Assembly: GCF_023015865.1 (NCBI RefSeq)
Contig: NZ_JALKBC010000004.1
Location: forward strand, 770 to 64,769
DNA length: 64,000 nt
Direction: 5' to 3'
From: Arenibacter sp. F26102
GTDB lineage: Bacteria; Bacteroidota; Bacteroidia; Flavobacteriales; Flavobacteriaceae
Shown here: positions 7,045-17,762 of the stretch, piece after piece
Position numbering within the stretch: position 1 is the stretch's first letter
Layout of the letters: each line of letters begins with the position of its first letter
Translations under genes and position numbers: made by a program
Notes under the pieces: model-generated
Told to the model about the DNA's origin: nothing
The model's database searches: none
The model's input: the letters and a program-made list of their open reading frames with translations, nothing else

Positions 7045-9441
7045 TTACTTTTTAGGTTCAAAGACCAGTAATGATTTCTGGGTTTTGATAATCTCCTCTT
7101 TGTTCATCATCATTTTTCGAAATTTCCCCTGAATGTACATTTCGGACTGATCGTCATAATGTTCGCTGAAAGGATTCCCGGACTGTCCCGTAGGCAGGAT
7201 ACTGGTACTATTTTCAATATCCGAAAAGTCGATCACCCTCCTTGTGGACGGACCCGAAGTAACTGGGTAGAAACCTGTGTCGTCATAGTTAAAGTACATA
7301 TTATTGATGACCTCCCTTGTTCCCGAAACGGGGAAAGGACCAACATTAAAGAGAAATCTTAGGGCTTTGATCTGCCCTATGGGATGTCCGTGTTCCAAGG
7401 TGTGCAGCTTATTCCAGGTCCATTTGTCCGGGTTATTGCCAAATTCCTCTTCCAAGGACTGGTAGGCCTGTCTAAAGGAAAGGTTTACCCTTTCTTTTTT
7501 TGTTTCTACACTGTCTGTGGTGGTTATATCGTCCCACCATACTGAGGTTTCCTTTTCGGCCATATGTGCTATTAGGCGTTTGTGGAAGTGGGTGTCCAAC
7601 ATTTGCCCAAACATCTCTGTTCCCAGTTCATCCGCGAAAGTATTCTTCAATATAAAATATATCCAGCGATTGTATATACCGGGTTCTACTTGTTGCAATT
7701 GACTACTGCCGTCCCATAAGTTTAATTTGTCCAGGATAGCGATCTGTTTATCGTTCAATTGCTCCACTTCCATGCTTTTGGATAAATTGGTAACCACTTC
7801 GGTATTTACCATAGAGGTATCATCCAACATCATCTCCTGTACGGCCTCCCTGTCCCAGTCATCTTTAGGCTCTAAAAGAGATACAATTCGCTTCGCCCTA
7901 TCCTCGGGCAAGTAATAACCAGGGTATAATTTGCCGTTTATGGAGTCCGGCTGATTGTTGGCGGAATACACATAGTTCCATGACGGATTAATAGCCATGG
8001 GGTTTTCAGAAAAATCCAAATATCGTAAGGGTTCATCTTTTCCTGTACTTCCTTCCAAAATAAACTTGGTATTGGTGCTATCCGGCATTTCGTATAATTT
8101 TGCCGTAGCAAACCATGCTACATTGCCCATTGCATCGCCATACATCATGTTTAAACCCGGCGCGTGTACATTGGGAAGTGATTCACGGAATTCTGATAAA
8201 TTTTGGGCGTGCGACATGCCATAAAGCGCATCCAAGATTTTGTTTTCCACTTTTGTATAGATCCAGGACATGGCTATTGGGCGTGTATCCGATACCTGAT
8301 CGGCAATTCCATTTAGAATTGGACCGTGATCTGATTTTTTATAGGTGAACATGACATCCTTCTTCCCTTTTACTTTTATAATTTTGGAAATAACTTCATA
8401 TTTTTTCCATCCAGAGGGTGTTTTATAGGAGTTGGTGTCATCCTCATTTTCTTCCTCATAGTAAAAGTCTATATCATCGTTTTCAAATATAGTAATCCCA
8501 TATGCCAACTTCCTGTCATGGCCCAAAATGGGAAATGGGACTCCGGCCAAATGATAGCCATACTTTTCGTAGGTAGGGGCATTTAAATGTGCTTCATACC
8601 AAACGGAAGGTTGTGCAAAACCAATATGGGGATCGTTCGCCAAAATAACTTTGCCATTCTTGGTCTTATTAGGGGCTATAACCCACGAATTACTCCCTTC
8701 GAATAGGGGGACAGGGAAATCCTTAAGCATCTCGGAAACGAGGCCGGCAACCTCATTTTTAATAGAATCGCGAAGGGTAGGTTTATAATTTTTTATCAAT
8801 GTTGAATTGGGATCTGTGTTTAACCCCAAATCAGTTAAATAGTCAGGCCCTAATTTGTTCTTGATGTTGGTAAGCAAAGGATCGGTCTTATGGGCCATGG
8901 CAAAATCAAAAGCCATATAACCAATGGTATTATAGATATCCTTCAGTGTAAATGGTGTTTTTTCCAAACCCGTAAGATGAAATTCAATGGGTGTAGGACC
9001 TTCCTCTATATATTGATTTATTCCATCCAAATAAGCTTGTGATAACCGAACCACGGGGCTATTTTTGGAAATCATTTCCACAGTCTTTACGGAGGCATCA
9101 TCTATCCCTAAAGACAAAAAGAATTTGTCCGTCTTAAGCATATCCTCCCCAAAAATTTCGGACAGCCCGCCTTTGCCGATCCTACGCAACAATTCCATTT
9201 GCCATAATCTGTCCTGAGCATGTACATACCCTAGACTTCTAAAAGCATCTTCTTCCGACTTTGCATAAATATGGGGTATACCATAGGTGTCAAAATAAAC
9301 CTCCACCTTTTGGGTTAGCTTATCCAACTCCTTAGTTCCAGTATATTCTGGACTGTGTGTGTAGATATATACCGCACTGCTAAGAGCTAGGACAACCACG
9401 ATTCCCAAGATTATCCAAAGTAACTTTCTAAATACTTTCAT
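7045..9441 (-). CDS. penicillin acylase family protein (S45 Ntn hydrolase)
   Basis: A 798-residue precursor. Residues about 5-26 form one hydrophobic segment (signal peptide or anchor), so the enzyme is exported. The A-chain motif YFDTYGIPHIYA and GYVHAQDRLWQMELLRR are typical of the family. Self-cleavage is expected before Ser250 in the motif EGSNSWV, producing the new N-terminal nucleophile of the B chain; GYGITIFENDD-like and FATAKLYEMP segments follow. These enzymes cut amide bonds of penicillins, acyl-homoserine lactones or other acylated amines; the natural substrate cannot be told. It is preceded by a clear terminator of the upstream gene, so it probably has its own promoter in the 43 bases after it or within the 9511-9541 gap. 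Confidence 0.9.
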   Translation of the reverse strand: MKVFRKLLWIILGIVVVLALSSAVYIYTHSPEYTGTKELDKLTQKVEVYFDTYGIPHIYAKSEEDAFRSLGYVHAQDRLWQMELLRRIGKGGLSEIFGEDMLKTDKFFLSLGIDDASVKTVEMISKNSPVVRLSQAYLDGINQYIEEGPTPIEFHLTGLEKTPFTLKDIYNTIGYMAFDFAMAHKTDPLLTNIKNKLGPDYLTDLGLNTDPNSTLIKNYKPTLRDSIKNEVAGLVSEMLKDFPVPLFEGSNSWVIAPNKTKNGKVILANDPHIGFAQPSVWYEAHLNAPTYEKYGYHLAGVPFPILGHDRKLAYGITIFENDDIDFYYEEENEDDTNSYKTPSGWKKYEVISKIIKVKGKKDVMFTYKKSDHGPILNGIADQVSDTRPIAMSWIYTKVENKILDALYGMSHAQNLSEFRESLPNVHAPGLNMMYGDAMGNVAWFATAKLYEMPDSTNTKFILEGSTGKDEPLRYLDFSENPMAINPSWNYVYSANNQPDSINGKLYPGYYLPEDRAKRIVSLLEPKDDWDREAVQEMMLDDTSMVNTEVVTNLSKSMEVEQLNDKQIAILDKLNLWDGSSQLQQVEPGIYNRWIYFILKNTFADELGTEMFGQMLDTHFHKRLIAHMAEKETSVWWDDITTTDSVETKKERVNLSFRQAYQSLEEEFGNNPDKWTWNKLHTLEHGHPIGQIKALRFLFNVGPFPVSGTREVINNMYFNYDDTGFYPVTSGPSTRRVIDFSDIENSTSILPTGQSGNPFSEHYDDQSEMYIQGKFRKMMMNKEEIIKTQKSLLVFEPKK

Positions 9442-9484
9442 ATATGTGTTTACCTAATTAAAGGTATATTAATTTAGGGTATAA

Positions 9485-9510
9485 AAAAAGTACCCAATGG
9501 GGTACTTTTT
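9485..9510 (-). terminator. rho-independent terminator after the CocE-type hydrolase
   Basis: An 11-bp perfect stem (AAAAAGTACCC with GGGTACTTTTT) encloses a 4-base loop and gives a U-run on the minus strand. It lies 31 bases beyond the stop codon at 9542. Confidence 0.85.
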
Positions 9511-9541
9511 CTTTTTTTAATGGGAATATTCTTTCAGAATC

Positions 9542-11422
9542 TTAGGGTTTTAACAGGGTGAATTCTATTAACGAAGTGTTGTAAACACGATGTGTTTGTT
9601 TTTGAAAATCCTCAGGTTTTGCTTCAAAAATGTTGTCTACATAGGTTTGTGGATTTATATCGATGTACGGAAACATGGTACTTTGTACCTGTACCTGTAG
9701 TTTATGTCCCTTTTTAAAAGTATGGAAAACATCCTGAAGCTGAATGTCTACCTGCGTCACCTCCCCTGGCACAAATGGCTCTGGTTTAGAAAAATCGTTC
9801 CTGAATCTGCCTCGCATGGTCTCGCTACGTACCATTTGATGATAATTTCCCATTTTTAAATACGACTGGGTTTCTTCATAGTTCTCATGATCGGCAGGGT
9901 AAACGTCTATTACTTTTACGATCCAATCAGCATCAGTACCTGAGGTGGAAACACTTAGTTTTGCCAAAATATCACCGGCGAGGGTTAGGGGTTCTTCCAA
10001 AGGTTCGGTCTCAAAAACCAAAACATCGGGTCTGCGGGCGGCAAAACGCTGATCATCTGTCATGAACTTACGTGGGGTAAACACCATTTTTATGTCCTCT
10101 GTATAGGGTACCGGTTTTTTGGGGTCACTTACAAATTCCTGAAATGAATATTCCCTGGTTGCAATTTGTCCAAGTCTTTGGTTGCGCTGTAGGGAATAGG
10201 TTTCCTTGGAGGTGTTTTTGGGAGGCCAGCTATCAAAGGATTTCCATTCCTTGGCACCGGTATCAAAAACATAGGCTTCGGGTAAACCAGTGGTCCCTCC
10301 CTCTCCTTTAAGAAAGTGATTAAAAAATTTGGTTTCAATATTCTCCTGATAGAATTTGGATATATCATCCCCAAAATAAACATTGCCAATGGCCTGGCGT
10401 TTTGTTTCTTTGGACCAGTCCCCGTGGCTCCAAGGTCCCATTACGATTGTATTATAATTGGAACTGTTTTTTTCTATATGCCCGTAGGTGTTTAATGGTC
10501 CGTATAGATCTTCGGCATCAAACCACCCTCCTACTGTCATCACTGCTGGTTTAATATTTTCCAGATGCTGGATTATTCCACGCTTTTGCCAAAAGTCATC
10601 ATAATTTGGGTGCTCTTTTAGTTGTTGCCAAAAGACATTATCTTCCTTATAATACTTATCCAAATTGGATAGTGGGCCGGCATCCAAAAAAAACTGATAT
10701 TGGTCTTCCGTCCCTAATTCCGGGAAAGAATACCATTCTTCGGTGGTTGGTTGGTCTTTCATATAACCAAATACCGCTGTAGCCCTCCAATAACTAAGTA
10801 AATACGCCCCGTTATGATGAAAATCGTCGAAAAAGAAATCCCCGATCGGAGCTTGAGGTGAAACCGCCTTTAATGCAGGATGGGCATCCAGCAGAGAATA
10901 GGTAGAATAAAATCCGGGATAGGAAATTCCCCAAATGCCCACATTGCCATTGTGGTTTTGAACATTATTGATCAGCCACTCTATGGTGTCGTAGGTATCC
11001 GATGCCTCATCTACTTCCCTTTCTTTTTTATTGGGAATATAAGCCCTCATATTGTCGTAAACACCTTCACTGTTCCATCTGCCCCTTACATCCTGATAGA
11101 CCACAATATTCCCTTCTTTCATCATTTTTCTGTTGGGCGATATTAGGGCTTTATATTCATTGGAACCGTAGGGCCTACAACTGTATGGCGTCCTGGACAT
11201 AATAATGGGGTACTTCTTGGAAGTATCCTTGGGAGAATAGATGGTGGTATGCAATTTTATTCCATCCCTCATAGGAATGGTGACTTCTTTTTTGTTGTAA
11301 AAATCTATGGGGTTATACGTATCAACAATTCCGGTGCTGGTTTTATTTGTGGTAGGTTGTACCCCTATTCTTCCACACGATACCAGGATAATAGCTGATA
11401 AAATAAATATGATCTTTCTCAT
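9542..11422 (-). CDS. CocE/NonD family hydrolase (X-Pro dipeptidyl-peptidase S15-like) lipoprotein
   Basis: The start at 11422 is chosen over an in-frame ATG 51 bases upstream because it begins a clean lipoprotein signal (MRKIIFILSAIILVSCG), giving 626 residues. The alpha/beta hydrolase core has TIPMRDGIKLHTTIYSP, DVRGRW and the nucleophile elbow GISYPGFYS (Ser near 165). Further conserved pieces are GGWFDAED (Asp) and MGPWSHGDW (His). A C-terminal jelly-roll domain, as in X-Pro peptidases and cocaine esterase, follows from about residue 390. It would cleave an ester or an Xaa-Pro peptide outside the cytoplasm; the substrate is unknown. It ends in a strong terminator. Confidence 0.9.
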   Translation of the reverse strand: MRKIIFILSAIILVSCGRIGVQPTTNKTSTGIVDTYNPIDFYNKKEVTIPMRDGIKLHTTIYSPKDTSKKYPIIMSRTPYSCRPYGSNEYKALISPNRKMMKEGNIVVYQDVRGRWNSEGVYDNMRAYIPNKKEREVDEASDTYDTIEWLINNVQNHNGNVGIWGISYPGFYSTYSLLDAHPALKAVSPQAPIGDFFFDDFHHNGAYLLSYWRATAVFGYMKDQPTTEEWYSFPELGTEDQYQFFLDAGPLSNLDKYYKEDNVFWQQLKEHPNYDDFWQKRGIIQHLENIKPAVMTVGGWFDAEDLYGPLNTYGHIEKNSSNYNTIVMGPWSHGDWSKETKRQAIGNVYFGDDISKFYQENIETKFFNHFLKGEGGTTGLPEAYVFDTGAKEWKSFDSWPPKNTSKETYSLQRNQRLGQIATREYSFQEFVSDPKKPVPYTEDIKMVFTPRKFMTDDQRFAARRPDVLVFETEPLEEPLTLAGDILAKLSVSTSGTDADWIVKVIDVYPADHENYEETQSYLKMGNYHQMVRSETMRGRFRNDFSKPEPFVPGEVTQVDIQLQDVFHTFKKGHKLQVQVQSTMFPYIDINPQTYVDNIFEAKPEDFQKQTHRVYNTSLIEFTLLKP

Positions 11423-11538
11423 GAAGGTTGAATTTGTTGTGATTAAATCTGTAGAATTTTCTGCCAATGTCACGTTTACCTATCTTGTCAGAGGCAAGGT
11501 TAAACTGTTGAATTACCAAGAACTCTTTTATTTAGCTC

Positions 11539-13521
11539 TTATTTAAGCTGCCCCAATTCCTTAAAATTACTTGCTCCTTTTTTTAACCACTCCTTGTAGG
11601 TGTCCCGATCTGTATATTGGACGGCACTGTTCAAAATTTCCAAATCAGGGGAAAGAAGTACATAATAAGGTTGTGAAGCTGCATTGAAATTTAAAGTCTG
11701 GAAAGTACCCCATTTTTCACCAACGGTATTTATTTTCTTTACGCGTCCAGACTCGTATTTAAAATGGAATTGTTCCTCTTCGGGCAATTCCTTTCTGTCA
11801 TCTATATACAGCGATATTAAAACATATTCGTCTTTAAGAATGGGATAGATATCCGGCTCGCTCCATACCGTTTCTTCCATTTTTCTACAATTTACACAGG
11901 CCCAGCCCGTAAAATCCAGCAGGACCGGTTTGTTTACTTTTTGTGCATAAGCAAGGCCTTTGTCAAAATCCTTAAAACAATCTATTCCCAAGGGACAATC
12001 GCTCTCTGTTTCAAAAACACTGTAGAAATGAGGTGGTGGAAAACCGCTCAACAGTTTTAAATCGGTAATTTTCGCTAGGCCCAATATCAGATAGACGGCA
12101 AAAGCGGTACTAAGGATTGCGGTAAGCTTCCTACCAGCCGACAAGCGTTGTTTGGGGCCGTCATGAGGAAATCTAAATATTCCAAATAAGTAAAGGGAAA
12201 GCAATACGAATAATAATATCCATATCCCTAGGAAAATTTCCCGTTTAAAAAATCCCCAATTGCCTACTAAATCGGCATTGGATAGAAATTTAAAAGCCAA
12301 CACCAGTTCCAAGAACCCAAGGGTAACCTTTACCGTTGTCATCCATCCTCCAGATTTTGGCAAGGAATTTAGCCAAGTTGGGAACAATGCAAATAGACCA
12401 AAGGGCAAGGCCAAGGCGACTCCAAAACCGACCATCCCCATGGAAAGGTTGGTAGCCACATCTCCGTCTGCCAAAGCAGTGCTTCCCAATAATCCTCCTA
12501 AAATAGGACCGGTGCAAGAGAAGGACACTATGGCCAAGGTAACTGCCATAAAAAAGATACCAAAAGCACCTCCCACCTTGGTGGAGGCCGAATCCATCTT
12601 ATTGGCCCATGAACTTGGAAGGGTCAACTCATAATATCCAAAAAACGAGAAGGCAAAAAAGATGAAAATGAGAAAGAAAAATAGGTTTAGCCAAACATTG
12701 GTAGCAATGGTGTTCAATATTTGTGAATCAACAGAATCGAACAGATGAAAGGGCAAACTCAATAAAAAGTAAATCAGTACTATAAAAAAACCGTACAACA
12801 AAGCATTGGCAATCCCCTTAGATCTATTTCCTCCCTGCTTGGTGAAAAAGGAAACCGTTAAGGGTATCATCGGAAAAACACAGGGTGTTAGTAGCGCAAT
12901 CAATCCGCCTAAAAAACCCAAAACAAAGATGGTCCACAATCCCGATTTTTCATTTACGGCATTGTCTACCCCGCTAACCAGCAATTCCTTGTTCTTTAGG
13001 TCCAGTATTAGTGCACTGCTCATATCCAGACTGCGTTGGTCTACCGTCTGGTCCGCAACAGTTACTTCCTCGCCCGTCAAAGAAATATGGAATATTTCAT
13101 CCTTTGGGATACAAACCTCCTTGCAGATTTGATAGAACAAACCAACATCGACTTGAGTGACCTCTGGATTTAACAATTTTATTTTTTGGGTAAATACGGC
13201 CTCGTCCTTAAAGAAGGTTTCATCTACCTCAAAAATATCGGAGTATTCTGTTAGGGTCTGACTTTCCATTGTACCACCCACCAATTCATAGTCCTCACCT
13301 ACTTTTTCAAAGGAGAATTCGCTGGGTAAGGAGCCATTTTCATCTGTAAACTGTGAATATATGTGCCAACCTTCATGAATGTTGGCCTTAATGATCAGAT
13401 TATATTCGGTGTCGGATATTTTTTCAGCCTCATAGGTCCATATTGCCGGATTATCATCCGTCTGGGAAAATCCTGGAAAAAAACCGAACACCAGTAAAAA
13501 CAATCCTAATATGTTCTTCAT
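11539..13521 (-). CDS. dsbD: thiol:disulfide interchange protein DsbD-like
   Basis: A 660-residue inner-membrane electron carrier with three parts. A signal peptide ([20 protein letters not shown]) leads to a periplasmic N-domain with a cysteine pair in QICKEVCIP near residues 134-138. A membrane domain of about eight helices follows, with its redox cysteines in LTPCVFPM and SFSCTGP. The C-terminal thioredoxin domain carries WACVNCRKM near residue 542. It would move electrons from cytoplasmic thioredoxin to the periplasm for disulfide repair or cytochrome c maturation. Its start overlaps the stop of tilS by one base (TAATG), so the two are translationally coupled. Confidence 0.93.
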   Translation of the reverse strand: MKNILGLFLLVFGFFPGFSQTDDNPAIWTYEAEKISDTEYNLIIKANIHEGWHIYSQFTDENGSLPSEFSFEKVGEDYELVGGTMESQTLTEYSDIFEVDETFFKDEAVFTQKIKLLNPEVTQVDVGLFYQICKEVCIPKDEIFHISLTGEEVTVADQTVDQRSLDMSSALILDLKNKELLVSGVDNAVNEKSGLWTIFVLGFLGGLIALLTPCVFPMIPLTVSFFTKQGGNRSKGIANALLYGFFIVLIYFLLSLPFHLFDSVDSQILNTIATNVWLNLFFFLIFIFFAFSFFGYYELTLPSSWANKMDSASTKVGGAFGIFFMAVTLAIVSFSCTGPILGGLLGSTALADGDVATNLSMGMVGFGVALALPFGLFALFPTWLNSLPKSGGWMTTVKVTLGFLELVLAFKFLSNADLVGNWGFFKREIFLGIWILLFVLLSLYLFGIFRFPHDGPKQRLSAGRKLTAILSTAFAVYLILGLAKITDLKLLSGFPPPHFYSVFETESDCPLGIDCFKDFDKGLAYAQKVNKPVLLDFTGWACVNCRKMEETVWSEPDIYPILKDEYVLISLYIDDRKELPEEEQFHFKYESGRVKKINTVGEKWGTFQTLNFNAASQPYYVLLSPDLEILNSAVQYTDRDTYKEWLKKGASNFKELGQLK

Positions 13522-14825
13522 TATTCGAAAATAATTTTTAAAATTTCTTTAGTCATTTCTGTAATTTTGAAACGGTCATCGGCACGTTTACCTATGACCC
13601 AAACAATATCACTCCCAGAGCACAACAACCATTGGTTCTCCTTGGCAAAGATATCCATCTTCTCATCCTTGAAATATTTTGAGACCTTTTTCTTACCCAA
13701 CATTCCAAGTGGGTAAAAATAATCCCCTTTTTCGCATTTACGGACAGTTAAGGGGTACTTTAACTTTTCTTTATCTACGTAAATCGCTTTAGGGGAACTC
13801 TCCCCCATAGATTCTACCTTAATAAATTTTAATGAAATAGGTTCTACTAAAATCTCTTGGCTTTCTTCTATATATATGACCTTAGTTTCCTCTTGTTCTT
13901 TTGGTTTTAGTAACAAAAAGTCCCGATCTTTTAGCAATCTATATGTATTGGAATGTACTTCCTTTCCGCTACTGCCACCTAGCAAATCATAAATGTCTTC
14001 CCATTGTGTAAAACCGAAATCCCTAAAGAAATGAAATAGATAAGCTTTGGTAGGATTCAGTGCCAATAATGTGGCTACTTTAACCTTTTCTACTTCGCCG
14101 ACTTTGGAGAACAGCTCACGCCTTAATTGGGTGATATGGCTGGAGGAAATTTCTTGGGTCTGTCCAAGATATTCCTGAGTCTTTAAAAAATTGCTTAAAA
14201 AGTTGGGGTTAAGTTCCTTTAGTTTTGGAATTATATTATGGCGGATATTATTTCTTAAATATTTTGTGTTTTCATTACTGGCGTCCTCTCTCCACTTCAA
14301 ATTGTGTTCTACTGCATAGTCTACAATTTCCGCCCTAGAAAATTTTAATAAGGGCCTGGATATGGTATCTGTGTGTGATGGTATGCCAGTTAGTCCTTCG
14401 ATACCAGTTCCTCTGGATAGGTTGATAAGAAAGGTTTCCAAACTGTCATCCGCATGATGAGCCGTAACCAGGGTCTTTAAATTGTTCCCTTCCATTAATT
14501 CCGAAAACCATTTATAGCGGAGTTCCCGAGCTGCAATTTGTAAGTTCGTTTTATATTTGGCCATATAGCCATGGGTATCAAAACTGGTTACAAAAATATC
14601 CTTGGCAAAGCCGGCTGCCATAACTCTAACATGTTCTTCGTCCTTATCACTTTCCGTACCACGTAATTTAAAGTTGCAATGGGCTATTGAAAAATCCATT
14701 TTAAGGGTAAAACACAAGTGGCCCAGAACAACACTGTCTATTCCGCCACTGCAGGCCAATAGAAACTTGCCGTCTTTTAGATGGGGAAAGTACTGCTCTA
14801 TGTGGTTCCTAAAATTCTCTAGCAC
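13521..14825 (-). CDS. tilS: tRNA(Ile)-lysidine synthetase
   Basis: A 434-residue enzyme that adds lysine to C34 of the AUA-reading tRNA-Ile, changing its decoding and charging. The PP-loop ATP-binding motif SGGIDS is at residues 26-31, and the usual [18 protein letters not shown] and [11 protein letters not shown] blocks follow. The C-terminal TilS domain is recognisable by [18 protein letters not shown] and [13 protein letters not shown]. The length is normal. The gene lies 32 bases downstream of the alpha/beta hydrolase gene and overlaps dsbD by one base. Confidence 0.95.
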   Translation of the reverse strand: MLENFRNHIEQYFPHLKDGKFLLACSGGIDSVVLGHLCFTLKMDFSIAHCNFKLRGTESDKDEEHVRVMAAGFAKDIFVTSFDTHGYMAKYKTNLQIAARELRYKWFSELMEGNNLKTLVTAHHADDSLETFLINLSRGTGIEGLTGIPSHTDTISRPLLKFSRAEIVDYAVEHNLKWREDASNENTKYLRNNIRHNIIPKLKELNPNFLSNFLKTQEYLGQTQEISSSHITQLRRELFSKVGEVEKVKVATLLALNPTKAYLFHFFRDFGFTQWEDIYDLLGGSSGKEVHSNTYRLLKDRDFLLLKPKEQEETKVIYIEESQEILVEPISLKFIKVESMGESSPKAIYVDKEKLKYPLTVRKCEKGDYFYPLGMLGKKKVSKYFKDEKMDIFAKENQWLLCSGSDIVWVIGKRADDRFKITEMTKEILKIIFE

Positions 14826-14857
14826 AGCGCTAATTTACATAACAAAAATGATTGCAG

Positions 14858-15703
14858 CTATATCTGGCCATAGAAGTCGTTCATCCTGTTCGTTAACCAT
14901 GAGGCGATCAAATCCAAAGTACCTTTGCTACCAACATCTTTATGTAATTCATGATAGCCGCCCTCAATTAACCGAAGTTCAGTTTTGCTGGAATTGTCGT
15001 GGAAGCTTTGGGTTCCGCGATAGTCTATAATTTTGTCTCCTGTACCATGAAGTAAAAGCGTTGGGGTCTTTAGCTTATGAGCATTATTTATGGCCCACTC
15101 TCCTGCTTCCATTATTGGAAAGGAATACATTGGGCTCACCCTATCATGAACCAAGGGATCCGCAATATACTTTTCTACTTCTTGGGTTATTCTGGAAATG
15201 TGCTGGGGGTTTAAACCAGATGACATGGTTATGGAAGGGAATATTTGCAACATTGCCTGTCCCAAGTTCATTTTCCATTTGGGAGGTTGAAAGGCCAATT
15301 TCAGATAAGGGCTTGAAGCTACAATACCGGTGAAATTGGATTTTATCCTCAATGCATGGTTCAATACTAAATTCCCGCCCAAACTATGCCCGTACAGGAA
15401 AATAGGTTTATTGGGGTTTAGTAATCTTGCCTTGGTGAAAATATTATCCAATAACGCTATCAGTGCATAATAATTGGGACAATGACCACGTTTTCCGCCC
15501 GATTTTCCATGTCCAATATTGTCATAACCAAAAACGGCCATATTTTCCTTCAATAGTCTAGGGACAACATCGTCCAAGTATCGGCCGGAATGTTCCCCGA
15601 ATCCATGGACCAGAACTACCGCTCCTTTTACTATTTTAGGTCTGGTGTACCAAGCATAAATAGGGATAGCTTTATATTGAATATCTAGCATTTTTATATC
15701 CAT
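14858..15703 (-). CDS. alpha/beta hydrolase (monoacylglycerol lipase/lysophospholipase type)
   Basis: A 281-residue protein without a signal peptide. It has the oxyanion region VLVHGFGEHSGRY, the nucleophile motif YGHSLGGNL (Ser near residue 107), an Asp in LLLHGTGDKIID and a His in EGGYHELHKD, which together match the Hydrolase_4 (monoglyceride lipase-like) family. It would split a lipid ester in the cytoplasm or at the membrane. It sits between pabB (87 bases upstream) and tilS (32 bases downstream), possibly in one transcript. A second Met is at residue 5, so the start may be slightly shorter. Confidence 0.87.
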   Translation of the reverse strand: MDIKMLDIQYKAIPIYAWYTRPKIVKGAVVLVHGFGEHSGRYLDDVVPRLLKENMAVFGYDNIGHGKSGGKRGHCPNYYALIALLDNIFTKARLLNPNKPIFLYGHSLGGNLVLNHALRIKSNFTGIVASSPYLKLAFQPPKWKMNLGQAMLQIFPSITMSSGLNPQHISRITQEVEKYIADPLVHDRVSPMYSFPIMEAGEWAINNAHKLKTPTLLLHGTGDKIIDYRGTQSFHDNSSKTELRLIEGGYHELHKDVGSKGTLDLIASWLTNRMNDFYGQI

Positions 15704-15790
15704 AGAACTTAAAGTAAAGAATATTACTTACACCTAAATTTAATAAAGGTTAAGGTAGATGGAAAATTGGTGATTAACAACAATGACTTA

Positions 15791-17089
15791 TTAATTTTCA
15801 AGCACTTGCCTCATGGCTTTTGCCTTAAGGAGGCATTCTTCATACTCCTTTTCTGGAATTGCCTTGGCGGTTATGGCGCTTCCAACGGAATAAGAAACAT
15901 ATTGGGCCGTTTTGTTATATAGGATACTTCGAATAACTACGTTAAAATCGAAATCGTTTTCAGGGGTAAAATAGCCAACAGAGCCAGAATATAGCCCTCT
16001 TTTTGAGGCTTCCAGATTCTCTATTATTCTCATGGCAGAAACTTTTGGGGCTCCGGTCATACTACCCATGGGAAAGGTCTCCATTATAATATCCACGGGG
16101 TTTGCAGTACTGGGAACCTCTGCCGATATGGTGGAGATCATTTGGTGCACTTGATCAAACGAATATACCTTGCACAATTCCTCAACTTTAACGGTTCCTC
16201 TTAATGCACTTTTGGAAAGATCGTTTCTTACCAAATCCACGATCATAATATTTTCCGCCCTTTCCTTTTCATCATTCTCCAAGGTTTTTACCAACACTTT
16301 GTCCTCGTTTATATCCAAGGAACGCTTTGCAGTGCCCTTGATAGGTTGAGATACAATCTTGTTTTTTATTTTTTTAATGTAACGTTCGGGAGAGGAGGAC
16401 ATTAGGTATTTATCGTTGATTTTCAAAAAAGTTGAAAACGGTGCCCGGGTAATGGAATTTAGCTTTTGATAGGTCCTTAATGGGTTAATATCTGTGTTTT
16501 CGGCATAAAATTCCTGACAAAAGTTGGCTTCATAAATATCTCCCCTGTGTATATGGTTGAGCATTTTGTTTACCCGCCTAAAATAGTCGTCCTTAAAAAT
16601 TCTTAGTTTAATGCGAATGTTGGATTCAACCTCCAATTCAGGAGTAAGTGCAACATTTTGATCATTGATGGACACAAAATCCGTTTCAATTTCATCCGAT
16701 ACCATATTTAGATAATGGAAGGTGACCGCTTGGCCCTCTATCCTTATCATCTTCTTCGGTTGAAAAAAGTATAATTCCGGAAAATTCAGTCCGTCTACAT
16801 TTCCAGATGTTAGCCGTTCAGTATCATTTTTTAAGTCATAGGATAAGTATCCAAAAATCCAATCCTTGGTGTTGGATTGGTATGTTCTTAAATCTTCAAA
16901 AGCATTTTGGGTGTCCGTTACAATCGTTGTTAATGCGTCTACTGCAAGCATTCCATCAAAGGAACTGTATTTGCCTTTATGTCCGTTGCTATCCAGCCAA
17001 ACAACCTCGTAATATTGTTGTGACCAGAGTAATAGGGATTGCTTAAAACTTACAATGTCCGAGACTGTAAAGGATACCTTTTTTCGCAA
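15791..17089 (-). CDS. pabB: aminodeoxychorismate synthase component I
   Basis: A 432-residue chorismate-binding enzyme of the TrpE/PabB family. The C-terminal catalytic half has PIKGTAKRS (about residues 247-255), DLVRNDL, MTGAPKVSAMRIIE and GSVGYFTPENDFDFNVVIRS. The lysine in PIKGT is the residue that distinguishes PabB-type from TrpE-type enzymes (PIAGT). It would make 4-amino-4-deoxychorismate for folate synthesis, using ammonia from a PabA partner. Neither pabA nor pabC is adjacent, so the glutaminase is presumably shared or encoded elsewhere. It starts 6 bases after the FMN reductase stop, which suggests one operon. Confidence 0.9.
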   Translation of the reverse strand: MRKKVSFTVSDIVSFKQSLLLWSQQYYEVVWLDSNGHKGKYSSFDGMLAVDALTTIVTDTQNAFEDLRTYQSNTKDWIFGYLSYDLKNDTERLTSGNVDGLNFPELYFFQPKKMIRIEGQAVTFHYLNMVSDEIETDFVSINDQNVALTPELEVESNIRIKLRIFKDDYFRRVNKMLNHIHRGDIYEANFCQEFYAENTDINPLRTYQKLNSITRAPFSTFLKINDKYLMSSSPERYIKKIKNKIVSQPIKGTAKRSLDINEDKVLVKTLENDEKERAENIMIVDLVRNDLSKSALRGTVKVEELCKVYSFDQVHQMISTISAEVPSTANPVDIIMETFPMGSMTGAPKVSAMRIIENLEASKRGLYSGSVGYFTPENDFDFNVVIRSILYNKTAQYVSYSVGSAITAKAIPEKEYEECLLKAKAMRQVLEN

Positions 17090-17095
17090 AGACTG

Positions 17096-17629
17096 TTAAA
17101 TTTGTGATAAGAATATTTCCAAAGCTTTTTTATGGGCTAAGGCGAGCTCAGGGTCTGTTATACCCTTTGTTTCTTCAAAGGTATGATTAAAGGATGGTAA
17201 TGAAAAGGTGGCTACCACTTCCCCTCCAAAACGTTGTAAAATTCCTTTGCTAACCTCTAGGGAGCCTATGGCTCCCCTTCTACCTCCAGAACAGGACATA
17301 AGTAAAATCTTAGTGTCTGTGAGGTAATTCCTGTCCACTCGTGATAACCAGTCCAGTACATTCTTGAAGTAGGCGGACGGATTGCTATTGTGTTCGTTTA
17401 CGGAAATAATCAATCCCTCGGCACTGACAATCTTATCTTTTAGGCTTTTTAGCAAATCGGAATACCCTTCATTTCTTTCCAAATCCTCACTAAATACAGG
17501 AAAATTATAATCCACCATATTTATAAGGCTAACATCCTGACCTTTAATAAGTGAGGTGGTGTATTTTACTAATTTGTAATTAATGGAAGTGCTGGAGTTG
17601 CTCCCTGCAAAGGCCAATATACGAGACAT
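17096..17629 (-). CDS. NAD(P)H-dependent FMN reductase
   Basis: A 177-residue flavodoxin-fold protein starting MSRILAFAGS. This start is preferred to an in-frame ATG 87 bases upstream because it places the FMN phosphate loop (GSNSSTSIN) at the N-terminus, as in the family, and the longer form would run across the divergent promoter. Other visible pieces are SVNEHNSNPSAYFKNVLDW and LMSCSGGRRGA. It would reduce FMN or quinone-like compounds with NADPH. It is the first gene of the probable operon continuing into pabB. The substrate is not known. Confidence 0.85.
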   Translation of the reverse strand: MSRILAFAGSNSSTSINYKLVKYTTSLIKGQDVSLINMVDYNFPVFSEDLERNEGYSDLLKSLKDKIVSAEGLIISVNEHNSNPSAYFKNVLDWLSRVDRNYLTDTKILLMSCSGGRRGAIGSLEVSKGILQRFGGEVVATFSLPSFNHTFEETKGITDPELALAHKKALEIFLSQI

Positions 17630-17674
17630 CCGAAATAATTTAATAATTAAACAACGAAAATACCGTAAAATAGA

Positions 17675-17703
17675 TTGAATTGCGAGGAATTTGTATAATT
17701 TTG
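17675..17703 (+). promoter_or_regulatory. Bacteroidetes-type promoter for the membrane acyltransferase
   Basis: TTG at 17675-17677 and TAATTTTG at 17696-17703 (consensus TAnnTTTG) are 18 bases apart, close to the usual spacing. The expected transcription start lies about 50 bases before the ATG at 17763. Confidence 0.6.
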
Positions 17704-17762
17704 CACCCGCAAACATCCAAAACCACTGTTATACAAGTATATAGGATGTATACGAAGCTACT

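Noticed and set aside
11423..11473. Longer start for the CocE-type hydrolase
   Set aside because: It would place 17 polar residues before a perfect lipoprotein signal; the inner ATG is better.
17630..17716. Longer start for the FMN reductase
   Set aside because: The added 29 residues do not fit the flavodoxin fold and run over the divergent promoter.
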